NCBI GenBank assembly: GCA_902510475.1
Contig: CABXCC010000002.1
Span: forward strand, 1-64,000
Length of the DNA: 64,000 nt
Origin: an uncultured Bacteroidota bacterium
GTDB lineage: Bacteria; Bacteroidota; Bacteroidia; Flavobacteriales; Flavobacteriaceae
Direction: 5' to 3'
In this document: in pieces, positions 48,202 through 57,598 of the stretch
Layout: the number at the start of each line of letters is the position of its first letter
How positions within the stretch are numbered: position 1 is the first letter of the stretch
Program-made: the position numbers and the translations under genes
The notes under the pieces: generated by a model
What the model saw: only the letters and a program-made list of their open reading frames with translations
What the model was told of the DNA's origin: nothing
Database searches by the model: none

Positions 48202-49824
48202 ATGAGTAATTTTATAATTTCTGCAAGAAAATATAGGCCTGTAAACTTTGATGATGTAATCGGTCAAAAGGTAATCACCAATACCCTGAAAGAAGCTATA
48301 AAAAACAATAAATTGGCTCAGGCATTATTGTTTACTGGCCCAAGAGGTGTCGGTAAAACAAGTTGTGCGAGAATAGTTGCCAGAGAACTAAATAATTTTG
48401 AGATTAGTGATGATAATTCTTATAATATTTTTGAACTAGATGCTGCATCAAACAATGGTGTTGAAGGAATACGAAATTTAATTGAACAAACTAGAATTCC
48501 TCCACAAACAGGTAAATTTAAAGTTTACATCATTGATGAGGTTCATATGCTGTCATCTGGTGCTTTTAATGCTTTTTTAAAAACTTTAGAAGAACCACCT
48601 GCGCATTGCATGTTCATATTGGCTACAACAGAAAAACATAAAATTATTCCAACAATTTTATCAAGATGTCAAATTTACAATTTCAAAAGAATAACGAATG
48701 AAGGGATTGTAGATCATTTAAAAAACATATGTCAACTTGAAAAAATAAAGTTTGAAGATAATGCTCTCATACAAATCGCAAATAAAAGTGATGGAGCTAT
48801 GAGAGACGCCTTGCAATTATTTGACAAAGTTGTTGGAGTTAATAAAGAATTGACTTCCAAATTAGTAAGTGAAAACTTAAATACCGTTGATTTTGAAACA
48901 TACATCAAATTATTTGAACTCATTAACAATAATGACATTCCTAATTTAATTGTTGAAATTAATAGTGTTCTAGATAATGGTATTTCTGGAGATATCTTTA
49001 TTTCAGGTTTATCCTCATTTTTCAGAGATGTACTAGTTTGCAAAAACAAACTATCTCAAAATCTAGTGAATTACAATGAAGCTAATTTTAAGTTACTGTT
49101 AGATGTTTCAAGTAAAGTAGATTACAATTATTTAATTGAATACATGAATATTTTGAATGATTCTGAAATAAACTTTCAAAAAAGCATAAATCAGAAGCTT
49201 TTAATTGAATTAACAATGCTAAAAATCGTCTCATTAGAATATAATGAGGAAAAAAAAAAGTTTAAATATAAACTAATACCTACATTTCATTTTCAAGAAC
49301 AAGTTTTCCTACAAGACAGCAATAATGCTCAAGAGCAAAAGAAGAAAACCCCTCTTGCAAATATTAAAATCGAAAATTTTAAAACATCAACTCTATCTCT
49401 AAAAAGTATTCAAAAAAGTAAGGAAATTGAATCTGAATCTGAAGTTCAAGATGATCATTTTGAGGAAAAATTGCTTACAATAGAAGATGTTCTAGAATTA
49501 TGGGGTGAATATATACAGATTCAAGAAGATAAGGGTAGATACAATATCGCCTCTATTCTTCGAATTTCTACCCCTACTCTAAAGGAAAATCATATTCATT
49601 ATAAAGTTTCTAATAATACTTCTGCACTTGAGATTGATTTGGAAAAACATCAATTAGTTCAGTTTTTAAGAAATAGATTAAAAGCTAAAATTGAATTAAT
49701 ACTGACCACTGACAAAACCATTGACAAGAAGCTAACCTATACAAATAAAGACAAATACAATCTTTTAAAAGAAAAGAATCCTTTGATTGAGGAATTAAAG
49801 AACGCCTTTAAATTATCCATTTAA
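48202..49824 (+). CDS. dnaX: DNA polymerase III subunit gamma/tau
   Basis: A 540-residue clamp-loader ATPase. AAA+ core with Walker A GPRGVGKTSC near 46-55, Walker B IIDEVHML and the SRC arginine finger in ILSRCQIY. The usual four-cysteine zinc module between Walker A and the ELDAASNN motif is missing; only a short acidic loop is present. This absence is what I recall from Bacteroidota homologues. The C-terminal part (about 360-540) is tau-like and less conserved. Its last 12 bp overlap the convergent ppx gene. Confidence 0.95.
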   Translation: MSNFIISARKYRPVNFDDVIGQKVITNTLKEAIKNNKLAQALLFTGPRGVGKTSCARIVARELNNFEISDDNSYNIFELDAASNNGVEGIRNLIEQTRIPPQTGKFKVYIIDEVHMLSSGAFNAFLKTLEEPPAHCMFILATTEKHKIIPTILSRCQIYNFKRITNEGIVDHLKNICQLEKIKFEDNALIQIANKSDGAMRDALQLFDKVVGVNKELTSKLVSENLNTVDFETYIKLFELINNNDIPNLIVEINSVLDNGISGDIFISGLSSFFRDVLVCKNKLSQNLVNYNEANFKLLLDVSSKVDYNYLIEYMNILNDSEINFQKSINQKLLIELTMLKIVSLEYNEEKKKFKYKLIPTFHFQEQVFLQDSNNAQEQKKKTPLANIKIENFKTSTLSLKSIQKSKEIESESEVQDDHFEEKLLTIEDVLELWGEYIQIQEDKGRYNIASILRISTPTLKENHIHYKVSNNTSALEIDLEKHQLVQFLRNRLKAKIELILTTDKTIDKKLTYTNKDKYNLLKEKNPLIEELKNAFKLSI

Positions 49825-50721
49825 TAATTGACCATAATCTTTAATTGTGTCTATATTTCTAATAATCCCATCAGCTAAACCAATTCTCGGGACAATAAAA
49901 CTTTTAGATTTGCATTTTGACATGGCTAATAAGTAAATTTTAATTGCAGGAATAATTACATCTGCTCTATCAGGGTTAAGTTGAAGATCAGCAACTCTTT
50001 GGTTAAAATTTAAATTTTTAAGTAAATTTTCAATTCCTGTGAGCTCATTGTAATCTATTATTTCGGTCGTCTTCTTATTAGATATTTTTAAAATTTTACT
50101 TGCATTACCACCAGATCCAATAACAATAATATTTTGTTTACCAATTGTGTTTTCGTCTATCCAGTTTTCAAAAGAAATCCATTCATTTTTATCAATGTTA
50201 TTTTTTAAAGCTCTAACAGTTCCAATTTTAAAAGATTTAGATTTAACAATTTTATCATCAATAATAATATTTAATTCAGTACTACCTCCTCCAACATCAA
50301 CATATAAGTAATGATTTGAAAAGTTTAGTTTAGATTTAAGAAAAATATTAGCTATTATCATTGCTTCATCCTTTCCAGAAATTATGTCAATTAAAATATC
50401 ATGACTTTTAAAAATATCATCAATAATTTTAGATGAATTTAAAGCCTCACGCATAGCTGAAGTTGCTACTGCCTTAAAAGCATCTACTCTATGTAAAATC
50501 ATTAGTAATTTAAAGGCTTTTAAAGCTTCACCGAGTTTTTTTATACTTTTCTTTGACAGTTTGCCCTTTGAAAAAACATCTTCTCCTAATCTAAGAGGAA
50601 CTCTTACAAGGCTAATTTTCTTATATAAGATATCATTAGGCCTTTTTATAACACTCGAAATTAATAGCCTAACAGCATTTGAACCGATATCAATGGCAGC
50701 AAGCTTTCTAATGGTATTCAT
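49813..50721 (-). CDS. ppx: Exopolyphosphatase / pppGpp phosphohydrolase (Ppx/GppA family)
   Basis: A 302-residue ASKHA-fold phosphatase with the N-terminal IDIGSNAVRLLI (about 10-21) and the second phosphate loop YVDVGGGSTELN (about 136-147). This short form has only the core two domains, without the HD-like C-terminal extension of long Ppx. Removes phosphate from polyphosphate or pppGpp; which is preferred cannot be read from the sequence. Follows pdxH after 2 nt. Confidence 0.88.
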   Translation of the reverse strand: MNTIRKLAAIDIGSNAVRLLISSVIKRPNDILYKKISLVRVPLRLGEDVFSKGKLSKKSIKKLGEALKAFKLLMILHRVDAFKAVATSAMREALNSSKIIDDIFKSHDILIDIISGKDEAMIIANIFLKSKLNFSNHYLYVDVGGGSTELNIIIDDKIVKSKSFKIGTVRALKNNIDKNEWISFENWIDENTIGKQNIIVIGSGGNASKILKISNKKTTEIIDYNELTGIENLLKNLNFNQRVADLQLNPDRADVIIPAIKIYLLAMSKCKSKSFIVPRIGLADGIIRNIDTIKDYGQLLNG

Positions 50722-50723
50722 AA

Positions 50724-51371
50724 TTATGGGCTTAATCGATCAATTTTCCATTTTTTATCAATTAAACTGTAACGGATTCTATCATGTAATCTATTATCTC
50801 CTCCTTGCCAAAATTCATATTCAATGGGTTTTACAAGAAAACCTCCCCAATTAACTGGTCTTTTGATTTCTTTATTTGAAAATTCTTTAGTAAGTTTTTT
50901 AAATCTTTGCTCTAAAATAACTCTAGAGTCAATTACAGAACTTTGATTTGAAGAAACAAGGGCACCAATCTTACTCCCTTTTGGACGTGAGTTAAAATAT
51001 TCATCACTAATTTTATTTGATGTTTTATCTGCGTAACCTTTGATAATAACCTGTCTCTCTAGTTGTTCCCAAAAAAAAGATATAGAAACTTTATTGTTAT
51101 CAGAAATAGAAACAGATTTTTCACTGTTATAGTTTGTAAAAAAAATAAAACCTTCATCAGAGTAGAATTTAAGTAATACAACTCTTCCTTTTGGAAATCC
51201 TTTGTTATCTATTGTTGATAATGTCATAGCATTTGGTTCGAAATCTCCCTTAATAGAAGTCGCATCATTAAACCAATTATCAAACAAATTCATAGGAGAT
51301 TCTGGAACAGAATCTTCATTAATAATATTTTTTGAATATGATTTTCTAAAATTACTAATATCTCTTTGCAT
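50724..51371 (-). CDS. pdxH: Pyridoxamine 5'-phosphate oxidase
   Basis: A 215-residue FMN enzyme that makes pyridoxal 5'-phosphate. Conserved blocks are PNAMTLSTID near 46, RVVLLKFYSDEGFIFFTNY near 59-77, RPKGSKIGA near 129 and the C-terminal WQGGDNRLHDR. Fourth gene of the pyrR-pyrB-rnz-pdxH-ppx minus run. An exact -7-type box TAAATTTG lies 4 nt before the ATG, so it may also have its own transcript. Confidence 0.96.
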   Translation of the reverse strand: MQRDISNFRKSYSKNIINEDSVPESPMNLFDNWFNDATSIKGDFEPNAMTLSTIDNKGFPKGRVVLLKFYSDEGFIFFTNYNSEKSVSISDNNKVSISFFWEQLERQVIIKGYADKTSNKISDEYFNSRPKGSKIGALVSSNQSSVIDSRVILEQRFKKLTKEFSNKEIKRPVNWGGFLVKPIEYEFWQGGDNRLHDRIRYSLIDKKWKIDRLSP

Positions 51372-51375
51372 GGTT

Positions 51376-51383
51376 CAAATTTA
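51376..51383 (-). promoter_or_regulatory. -7 promoter box (TAAATTTG) 4 nt before pdxH
   Basis: Exact TAnnTTTG match on the minus strand, separated from the pdxH ATG by AACC. It would give a leaderless mRNA if used. Confidence 0.4.
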
Positions 51384-51404
51384 AAAAATAAATAACCTAC
51401 TTTA

Positions 51405-52310
51405 TTAAATAACTATCTTTTTACCTTCCTCCGAAAGCATTACGTCGTTAAAATTTTTTTTTGTTTCATTAAAAAATTCTTGAATATCATCATATCTAGA
51501 TGAAAAGTGACCAATTAATAATTTTTTTACTTCTGATTTTTGCGCTAATATTCCAGCATCTTTAGTGGTTGAATGAAATGTTGATTTGGCCTTGTCTTGA
51601 TGTCTTTGTAGAAAAGTGGTTTCACAATATAATAAATCGACTCCCCTGATTGTATCAATTATAGATTCACAAAAAGAAGTATCACTACAATATGCGTATG
51701 ATTTTGAATTATCTCCTTCTTTTGTGACATCAAGATAACTCACCTCATTCCCGTCTTCGTCAATGACATTCAAACCTTTTGTAAATTTATTATAGTAAAT
51801 TTTATCGATTTTTTTATCCTTTAATTTATCAATTAAAAGTTTTCTTTTCTTTGGTTGCTCTTTAATCAGAAAACCGTTAGTGTAAATTGAATGTTTTAAT
51901 GGGATAGTTTGAACGATATAAGATGGACATTCAAATATTCTTTTTGATTTTTCTGATTTTAGTCCGTTTAATTTTAATTCATAACTAAATTTTATTTTTG
52001 CATACTTTATATGAGCTTGAACAATTCTTAAAACTGAAACAGGGCAAAATATTTCTAACTTTTTATCTCTCTTAAGTAACGATAAGGTGGTTAGCAAACC
52101 CATCAAACCAAAGAAATGGTCTCCATGAGCATGTGATATTAATATAATTTCAATATTTGAGAGTTTTATTTTATATCTTCTCAGCTGAAACTGTACTCCC
52201 TCACAACAATCAATTAAAATATTTTTATTTCCCACCTGCAATACATGTGATGAGGAAAATTGGTTAAGCTTTGGGATTGCACCCTGCGAGCCAAGTATTG
52301 TTAAATTCAA
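51405..52310 (-). CDS. rnz: Ribonuclease Z
   Basis: A 301-residue metallo-beta-lactamase-fold tRNA 3' endonuclease. The zinc motif HxHxDH is seen in SHAHGDHFFGL (about 59-69) and a second metal region in CETTFLQRH; the terminal His motif is KKLLIGHFSSRY. It matures tRNA 3' ends lacking encoded CCA, as two of the three tRNAs in this window do. Lies 4 nt after pyrB. Confidence 0.95.
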   Translation of the reverse strand: MNLTILGSQGAIPKLNQFSSSHVLQVGNKNILIDCCEGVQFQLRRYKIKLSNIEIILISHAHGDHFFGLMGLLTTLSLLKRDKKLEIFCPVSVLRIVQAHIKYAKIKFSYELKLNGLKSEKSKRIFECPSYIVQTIPLKHSIYTNGFLIKEQPKKRKLLIDKLKDKKIDKIYYNKFTKGLNVIDEDGNEVSYLDVTKEGDNSKSYAYCSDTSFCESIIDTIRGVDLLYCETTFLQRHQDKAKSTFHSTTKDAGILAQKSEVKKLLIGHFSSRYDDIQEFFNETKKNFNDVMLSEEGKKIVI

Positions 52311-52314
52311 TGAT

Positions 52315-53238
52315 TTATATTTTTTTTGCTAATAGATATATAACCGCCATTCTAATTGCTACTCCATTCTCTACTTGATTTAAAATAATAGAATTATCAG
52401 AATCTGCTACTTCGCTAGTTATTTCCACTCCTCTGTTAATCGGGCCTGGATGCATTATTATAATTTTCTTGTTTAATTTATTTAATCTCTCCTTCGTAAG
52501 ACCATAATACCTCTTATATTCTCTAACCGACGGAAAGTAACTGTCAGACATTCTTTCATTTTGAAGTCTTAACATATTTGCAACGTCACACCATTCTAGA
52601 GCTTTATCAAGATCATTTTCAACTTTTACACCTAATTCTTTAATATATTTAGGAAGTAAGGTGTTGGGTCCACAGACAGAAACATTGGCCCCTTGCAATT
52701 GGAGTGCAAAAATATTTGATAAGGCTACTCTGCTGTGAAGAATATCACCAACTATAAGTATATTTCTATTTTTTAAATCACCCAACTTCTCTCTCATTGA
52801 GTAAGAATCAAGTAAAGCTTGGGTGGGATGTTCGTGAGCTCCGTCACCAGCATTTATGATTGTAGAATTTACCTTTTTAGATAATAAATGAGGTGCACCT
52901 GGATTTGAATGCCTAATCACAATCATATCGACTTTCATGGCTAGGATATTATTTACGGTATCAATCAGTGATTCACCCTTTTTTAATGATGATTGAGATG
53001 ATGAAAAATTTAATACATCAGCAGATAATCTTTTTTGAGCAAGTTCAAATGATAATTTTGTTCTTGTTGAATTTTCAAAAAATAAATTAGCAATTGTAAT
53101 ATCTCTTAACGAAGGAACTTTTTTAATCGGCCTATTAATTACTTCTTTGAAATTATCTGCGGTCTTAAAAATCAGTTCTAAATCGTTTAGATTTAGATAT
53201 TTAATTCCTAATAAATGATCAACGCTTAAGCTATCCAT
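52315..53238 (-). CDS. pyrB: Aspartate carbamoyltransferase catalytic subunit
   Basis: A 307-residue enzyme catalysing the second step of pyrimidine synthesis. The carbamoyl-phosphate site FFENSTRTKLSFE is near 53-65, HPTQALLDSY near 137 and HPGPINRG near 264. Overlaps pyrR by 8 nt, the classic pyrR-pyrB pair. No regulatory subunit pyrI is nearby. Confidence 0.97.
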   Translation of the reverse strand: MDSLSVDHLLGIKYLNLNDLELIFKTADNFKEVINRPIKKVPSLRDITIANLFFENSTRTKLSFELAQKRLSADVLNFSSSQSSLKKGESLIDTVNNILAMKVDMIVIRHSNPGAPHLLSKKVNSTIINAGDGAHEHPTQALLDSYSMREKLGDLKNRNILIVGDILHSRVALSNIFALQLQGANVSVCGPNTLLPKYIKELGVKVENDLDKALEWCDVANMLRLQNERMSDSYFPSVREYKRYYGLTKERLNKLNKKIIIMHPGPINRGVEITSEVADSDNSIILNQVENGVAIRMAVIYLLAKKI

Positions 53239-53779
53239 TTTCTATATTTTCTAAATAAATATAATTCCCAAATTTTTTATTATTCCAGCCAACATTCACT
53301 TTTTGATCTTCATACACGTCTACCTGAATACCTTTATAATCTGGTTGAATGGGTAGCTCCCTACTGAATCTTCTATCAACTAACACTAATAATTCTATGG
53401 TTTTTGGTCTTCCAAAAGTTTCAATCGCGGTTAAAGCTGCTCTAATTGTTCTTCCAGTATACAAAACATCATCAATAAATACAACGTGTTTATCCTCAAC
53501 TAGTAATTTGAATTCGGTTTTATTTGGAATTAAAATATCTTCACTTCTTCTAAAGTCATCTCTAAAAAAAGTTATATCAAGGTATCCAAAGTTAATATTT
53601 GGCAAATTGTATTTTTCACTTAGAATATTAACGATTTTATCACATAACTCTATTCCTCTAGGCTGTAGTCCAACTAGAACTGTATTTTTAAAATCACTGT
53701 GATTTTCAGTAAGTTGGCAAGCAAGTCTATCTAGAGAAATCTCTAACTGTTTTTCGTTTAGCAATATACTTTTACCCAT
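53231..53779 (-). CDS. pyrR: Pyrimidine regulatory protein PyrR / uracil phosphoribosyltransferase
   Basis: A 182-residue type I phosphoribosyltransferase with the PRPP loop VFIDDVLYTGRTIRAA near 98-113. In Bacillus, PyrR binds pyr mRNA and causes attenuation; in Bacteroidota the mechanism is not settled. It starts 34 nt after the rpsA terminator and directly after a perfect inverted repeat (53781-53798). No TAnnTTTG box lies in that gap, so the promoter must overlap the terminator or transcription must read through it. Confidence 0.95.
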   Translation of the reverse strand: MGKSILLNEKQLEISLDRLACQLTENHSDFKNTVLVGLQPRGIELCDKIVNILSEKYNLPNINFGYLDITFFRDDFRRSEDILIPNKTEFKLLVEDKHVVFIDDVLYTGRTIRAALTAIETFGRPKTIELLVLVDRRFSRELPIQPDYKGIQVDVYEDQKVNVGWNNKKFGNYIYLENIENG

Positions 53780-53780
53780 T

Positions 53781-53798
53781 ATGTATTTAATAATACAT
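53781..53798 (-). promoter_or_regulatory. Perfect inverted repeat directly before pyrR
   Basis: ATGTATT-TAAT-AATACAT, a 7-bp perfect inverted repeat with a 4-nt centre, ends 1 nt before the pyrR ATG. As RNA it would form a weak hairpin over the ribosome-binding region; as DNA it could be an operator. AT-rich palindromes do arise by chance. Confidence 0.4.
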
Positions 53799-53805
53799 TT
53801 AATTT

Positions 53806-53839
53806 AAAAAAAAAGCCTTTCAATTGAAAGGCTTTTTTT
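53806..53839 (-). terminator. Intrinsic terminator after rpsA
   Basis: GCCTTTCAATTGAAAGGC is a perfect palindrome, extended by A:T pairs and followed on the minus strand by a run of nine T. It begins a few bases after the rpsA stop codon. The flanking T run on the other strand would also let it work in the plus direction. Confidence 0.9.
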
Positions 53840-53840
53840 A

Positions 53841-55730
53841 TTATTTTCCATCCATTTTATCCTTGAGCTCCTGCAATTGCTCGTTTGCATCTCCAAGTGT
53901 ATTTTTAGATGATTCTTTATCCTCCTTCATTTTTTTGGTCATTACTTTCTTATTCATTTCTTCAACATCTCTGAAGGTTTGAGTATGAGATAATACAACT
54001 CTTTTGGTGTCTTTGTTAAACTCTATAACTTTTAGGTCAACAACTTCACCTTTCTGAAGTTTACTACCATCATCCTTTATCATATGTCTTGAAGGTATAA
54101 ATGCAATTACATCCTCATTAAATTGAACTGTAGCACCTTTAGGTACAATCTCTGTAACTTCTGAGTTATGAATAGAATCTAAAGAGAATTCAGATTCGTA
54201 TTTGTTCCATGGATTTTCAGATAACTGTTTATGTCCTAGACTTAACTTTCTGTTGTCTACATCTAACTCTAATACAACCACTTCAATATTCTCTCCAGTA
54301 TTACAGAATTCTCTTGGGTGTTTAATTTTCTTTGTCCACGAAAGATCAGAAATATAGATTAATCCATCAACACCTTCTTCAAGTTCAACAAACACCCCAA
54401 AGTTGGTGAAGTTTCTAACTATACCTTTATGTTTTGAATCAACAGGGTATTTTTTGGTTATGTCAGTCCAAGGATCGGGTGTTAACTGCTTAACACCAAG
54501 AGACATTTTTCTATCTTCTCTGTCGAAGGTTAAAATTTTCGCCTCAATTTGATCACCTACATTAAAGAAGTCTTGAGCAGATCTTAAATGGGTAGACCAT
54601 GACATCTCTGAAACATGTATAAGACCTTCTACTCCCTCAGAAATTTCTACAAAAGCTCCATAATCAGCAATAACAACAACCTTTCCTTTTACAACATCTC
54701 CAACTTTTAAGTCGTCGGCTAAGGCCTCCCATGGATGTTTGCTTAATTGTTTTAATCCCAGCTGAATTCTTGATTTATCTTCATCAAAATCAAGAATAAC
54801 AACTTTTATTTGTTCATCCAGCTCGACTATTTCATTTGGATGATTAATTCTTGACCATGATAAATCTGTAATGTGAATCAACCCATCAACTCCACCTAAA
54901 TCCATAAACACACCATATGAGGTTATATTTTTAACAACTCCTTCTAAAATTTGACCTTTTTCAAGTTGCTTTATAATTTCTTTTTTCTGCAGCTCGATAT
55001 CAGCTTCAATAAGGGCTTTATGGGAAACTACCACGTTTTTAAATTCATGATTAATCTTAACAACTTTAAATTCCATTGTCTTATTTACATACTGATCGTA
55101 ATCTCTAATTGGTTTTACATCAATCTGTGAGCCAGGTAAGAATGCTTCGATTCCAAAAACATCAACAATCATTCCTCCTTTTGTTCTACATTTTACAAAA
55201 CCATTAACAATTTCACCAGTATCGTGAGCGTTATTAACACTTTCCCAAGCTTTAATTACTCTTGCTTTTCTATGTGATAAAATTAGCTGACCAGTGGCAT
55301 CTTCTCTGATATCAATTAAAACTTCAACCTTATCTCCAACGGATAAATTTGGGTTGTATCTAAATTCGTTTAGAGAGATGACTCCTTCTGATTTGGCATT
55401 GATATCTATAATAGCTTCTCTTTCTGTCATATGAACAACAGTACCTTCAACAACATTGTTGGTAAGAGTTTCTACAAAATTTTCTTCAACTAATTTTTCA
55501 AATTCTTTTATTTGCTTATCATCAACCTGGTCAATTCCCTCTTCGTAATTGTGCCAATCAAATTTTGATAGATCAACTTTTTCTTCAGTTGACTCAGCTT
55601 TTTCAGTTGATGTAGTATCTTCTTTAATTTCAGTTACAATTTCAGTAGTTTCTTCGTTTGTAACCTTTACATCTACTTGTTCGTTTGTAGTTTCTAAAGT
55701 AGATTCTTTTTTTTCTGCTTTTTTTGGCAT
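53841..55730 (-). CDS. rpsA: 30S ribosomal protein S1
   Basis: A 629-residue protein with six S1 RNA-binding domains after an acidic Thr/Glu-rich N-terminus of about 70 residues. Domains 3 to 5 are most alike (VDGLIHITDLSW, VEGLIHVSEMSW, VDGLIYISDLSW). I start at the ATG at 55730 (MPKKAEKKE); an in-frame TTG upstream would add seven residues and is unlikely. S1 unwinds mRNA on the ribosome, important where Shine-Dalgarno sites are rare. It is downstream of cmk as in many bacteria, with a 148-nt leader between. Confidence 0.96.
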   Translation of the reverse strand: MPKKAEKKESTLETTNEQVDVKVTNEETTEIVTEIKEDTTSTEKAESTEEKVDLSKFDWHNYEEGIDQVDDKQIKEFEKLVEENFVETLTNNVVEGTVVHMTEREAIIDINAKSEGVISLNEFRYNPNLSVGDKVEVLIDIREDATGQLILSHRKARVIKAWESVNNAHDTGEIVNGFVKCRTKGGMIVDVFGIEAFLPGSQIDVKPIRDYDQYVNKTMEFKVVKINHEFKNVVVSHKALIEADIELQKKEIIKQLEKGQILEGVVKNITSYGVFMDLGGVDGLIHITDLSWSRINHPNEIVELDEQIKVVILDFDEDKSRIQLGLKQLSKHPWEALADDLKVGDVVKGKVVVIADYGAFVEISEGVEGLIHVSEMSWSTHLRSAQDFFNVGDQIEAKILTFDREDRKMSLGVKQLTPDPWTDITKKYPVDSKHKGIVRNFTNFGVFVELEEGVDGLIYISDLSWTKKIKHPREFCNTGENIEVVVLELDVDNRKLSLGHKQLSENPWNKYESEFSLDSIHNSEVTEIVPKGATVQFNEDVIAFIPSRHMIKDDGSKLQKGEVVDLKVIEFNKDTKRVVLSHTQTFRDVEEMNKKVMTKKMKEDKESSKNTLGDANEQLQELKDKMDGK

Positions 55731-55878
55731 GATAAAAAATTTGTATTCCAAAATTTCCTACTGATTTAACACACAAACCTTGGAAGGCATTTACATTATT
55801 TAAGCACTTGCTTCAGTATTAGGTGACAAAATGCACGCGAAATTAAAAAATATTATGGTAAAAACCTTACGTTAAATA
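55731..55878 (-). other. 148-nt leader region of rpsA
   Basis: An untranslated stretch between cmk and rpsA. It holds no exact TAnnTTTG box and no gene. Short inverted repeats (AAGCAAGTGCTT, CCTTCCAAGG on the minus strand) are present but their loops are too short for a convincing fold. The local base composition is less AT-rich than in other gaps here, which is consistent with a structured leader. S1 autoregulates through its leader in E. coli; here that is only a possibility. Confidence 0.35.
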
Positions 55879-56565
55879 TTAATTATTTAATTTTTCTTTA
55901 ATTAGGGAAGAAATTTTAAGTAATTGATCTTCAATACTTAAAAAACTATTATCAATCACAACAGCACCCTTTTGGATAATCAAAGGAGAATCTTTTCGGG
56001 TAGAGTCTAAGTTATCTCTATATATTATGTTTTCTAATACTTCATGAAATTCTACTTTTTCACCATAATCAACCATTTCATTGTATCTTCTTTTCGCTCG
56101 AACCTCAGTAGAAGCTGTTAAGAAAAGCTTAAGATCAGCATCTGGGAAAACAACAGAGCCAATGTCTCTGCCATCCATTACTATACCCTTATTTCTGTCA
56201 ATATTTCTTTGAAGTTTTACCATTTCCTTTCTAATTTTAGGAATTGCCGCTACAACACTTACTTTTTGAGATACTTTTAAGCTTTTAATTTCATTTTCAA
56301 TATTTCGATCATTTAAAAAAATTTCGGAAATTAAATTTTTATTAAACTTAAAATGAATTTTGTTATTATTTAATAGTTTGATAAACTGATCTATATTACT
56401 ATCAATTAACTCCATTAAATTATTTTCCACAGCATATAATGTAACTGCTCTGTACATTGAACCTGAATTTATATATGTATAACCTAATGAAACCGCCAAT
56501 TCCTTAGCAATTGAACTCTTTCCAGTTGATGCATGTCCATCAATAGCTATAGTTAGTTTTTTCAT
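55879..56565 (-). CDS. cmk: (d)CMP kinase
   Basis: A 228-residue nucleotide kinase phosphorylating CMP and dCMP. The P-loop GHASTGKSS is at 9-17 and the CMP-binding region has NSGSMYRAVT near 34 and MDGRDIGSVVFPDA near 155. Overlaps porQ by one base. The cmk-rpsA order is widely conserved. Confidence 0.96.
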   Translation of the reverse strand: MKKLTIAIDGHASTGKSSIAKELAVSLGYTYINSGSMYRAVTLYAVENNLMELIDSNIDQFIKLLNNNKIHFKFNKNLISEIFLNDRNIENEIKSLKVSQKVSVVAAIPKIRKEMVKLQRNIDRNKGIVMDGRDIGSVVFPDADLKLFLTASTEVRAKRRYNEMVDYGEKVEFHEVLENIIYRDNLDSTRKDSPLIIQKGAVVIDNSFLSIEDQLLKISSLIKEKLNN

Positions 56566-57593
56566 TAGTTTAAATCAATTTGAAGTCCTACATAATTAAC
56601 ATTCGACGCACTAGAGTATCTTGCATGACTATAATTGAAACGAAGTTTATTAAATTTCATTCCAAATCCAAAAGATACTCCCGAAAAGTTTCTTTGTTCA
56701 AGAATTTTAAGTTCTTCAGACCTTCTAAAACTGTATCCTAACTGAACCGAAAATATGGATTCTGGGAATATTTCAACCCCAACGATTGCGTGCCTCAATA
56801 GTTCATTAATGAACGATATATTCTCTTCTGTAACATTTCCATCTAGATCAGTTATTATTCTTGATGGGTTTGATAAGCCTATTGGCCACTTTTGTATATT
56901 TTCCAGGGTTAAATGCCATTTAATTGGTGCATTATCAAGTCTTTGAGAAAATCCAAGGTTAACTTCAAAGGGTAATGATTCTCTTACTTCATCATATGCC
57001 TTAATTTGAAAACCAATATTTCTAAAAACTAAGGACATATTAATATTATTTTCATCCGTATAAAATAATCCAAAATCGGCAGCCAAACCGTAAGAATTAT
57101 ATTGTTCAAAGGTTGAGGTTATAAATTTTAAATTTGCTCCGATTCGAATGGGTAAATTCTTTATGTTATTTGCATATCCTACCGATAAAACAGATTCATT
57201 TCCTGTAAATTCTGAGGTGAAATTCCCATACTCATCGTATCCCATAAAATCTCCATAATTTATATATGAAAAACCAAAATGAATTGTATTCCCTCTATTA
57301 TCAAGAGTGTATGCATAAGAAAGTGAACCAAAAGAAATATCAGAAAAATAGCTAAAATAGTTTACACTTAATATATTATCCATTTCAGGGTTAATTGTCG
57401 ATGGATTATATAAACCTGAAGTAACATCAGAACCAAAATTAGTGATCGTTTTTCCACCGAGCGCTAATTGTCTTGGTGAGGTAGATATATTTAAAAATTG
57501 ATAAGTAGATTCTCCCGCTGATTGGCTGTAGACATTATCTAAAAAAACTGTACTTAAAATTAAAATTAATAAAACTGTTCTTTTTAAATACAT
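56565..57593 (-). CDS. porQ: Type IX secretion system protein PorQ
   Basis: A 342-residue outer-membrane beta-barrel protein with a signal peptide (about 1-23). The opening of the mature chain, STYQFLNISTSPRQLALGG, is typical of PorQ. PorQ belongs to the type IX secretion attachment complex with PorU, PorV and PorZ, described in Porphyromonas. The T9SS is restricted to Bacteroidota, making this a strong taxonomic marker. An exact TAGTTTTG box lies 5 nt before the ATG. Confidence 0.88.
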   Translation of the reverse strand: MYLKRTVLLILILSTVFLDNVYSQSAGESTYQFLNISTSPRQLALGGKTITNFGSDVTSGLYNPSTINPEMDNILSVNYFSYFSDISFGSLSYAYTLDNRGNTIHFGFSYINYGDFMGYDEYGNFTSEFTGNESVLSVGYANNIKNLPIRIGANLKFITSTFEQYNSYGLAADFGLFYTDENNINMSLVFRNIGFQIKAYDEVRESLPFEVNLGFSQRLDNAPIKWHLTLENIQKWPIGLSNPSRIITDLDGNVTEENISFINELLRHAIVGVEIFPESIFSVQLGYSFRRSEELKILEQRNFSGVSFGFGMKFNKLRFNYSHARYSSASNVNYVGLQIDLN

Positions 57594-57598
57594 AAATT

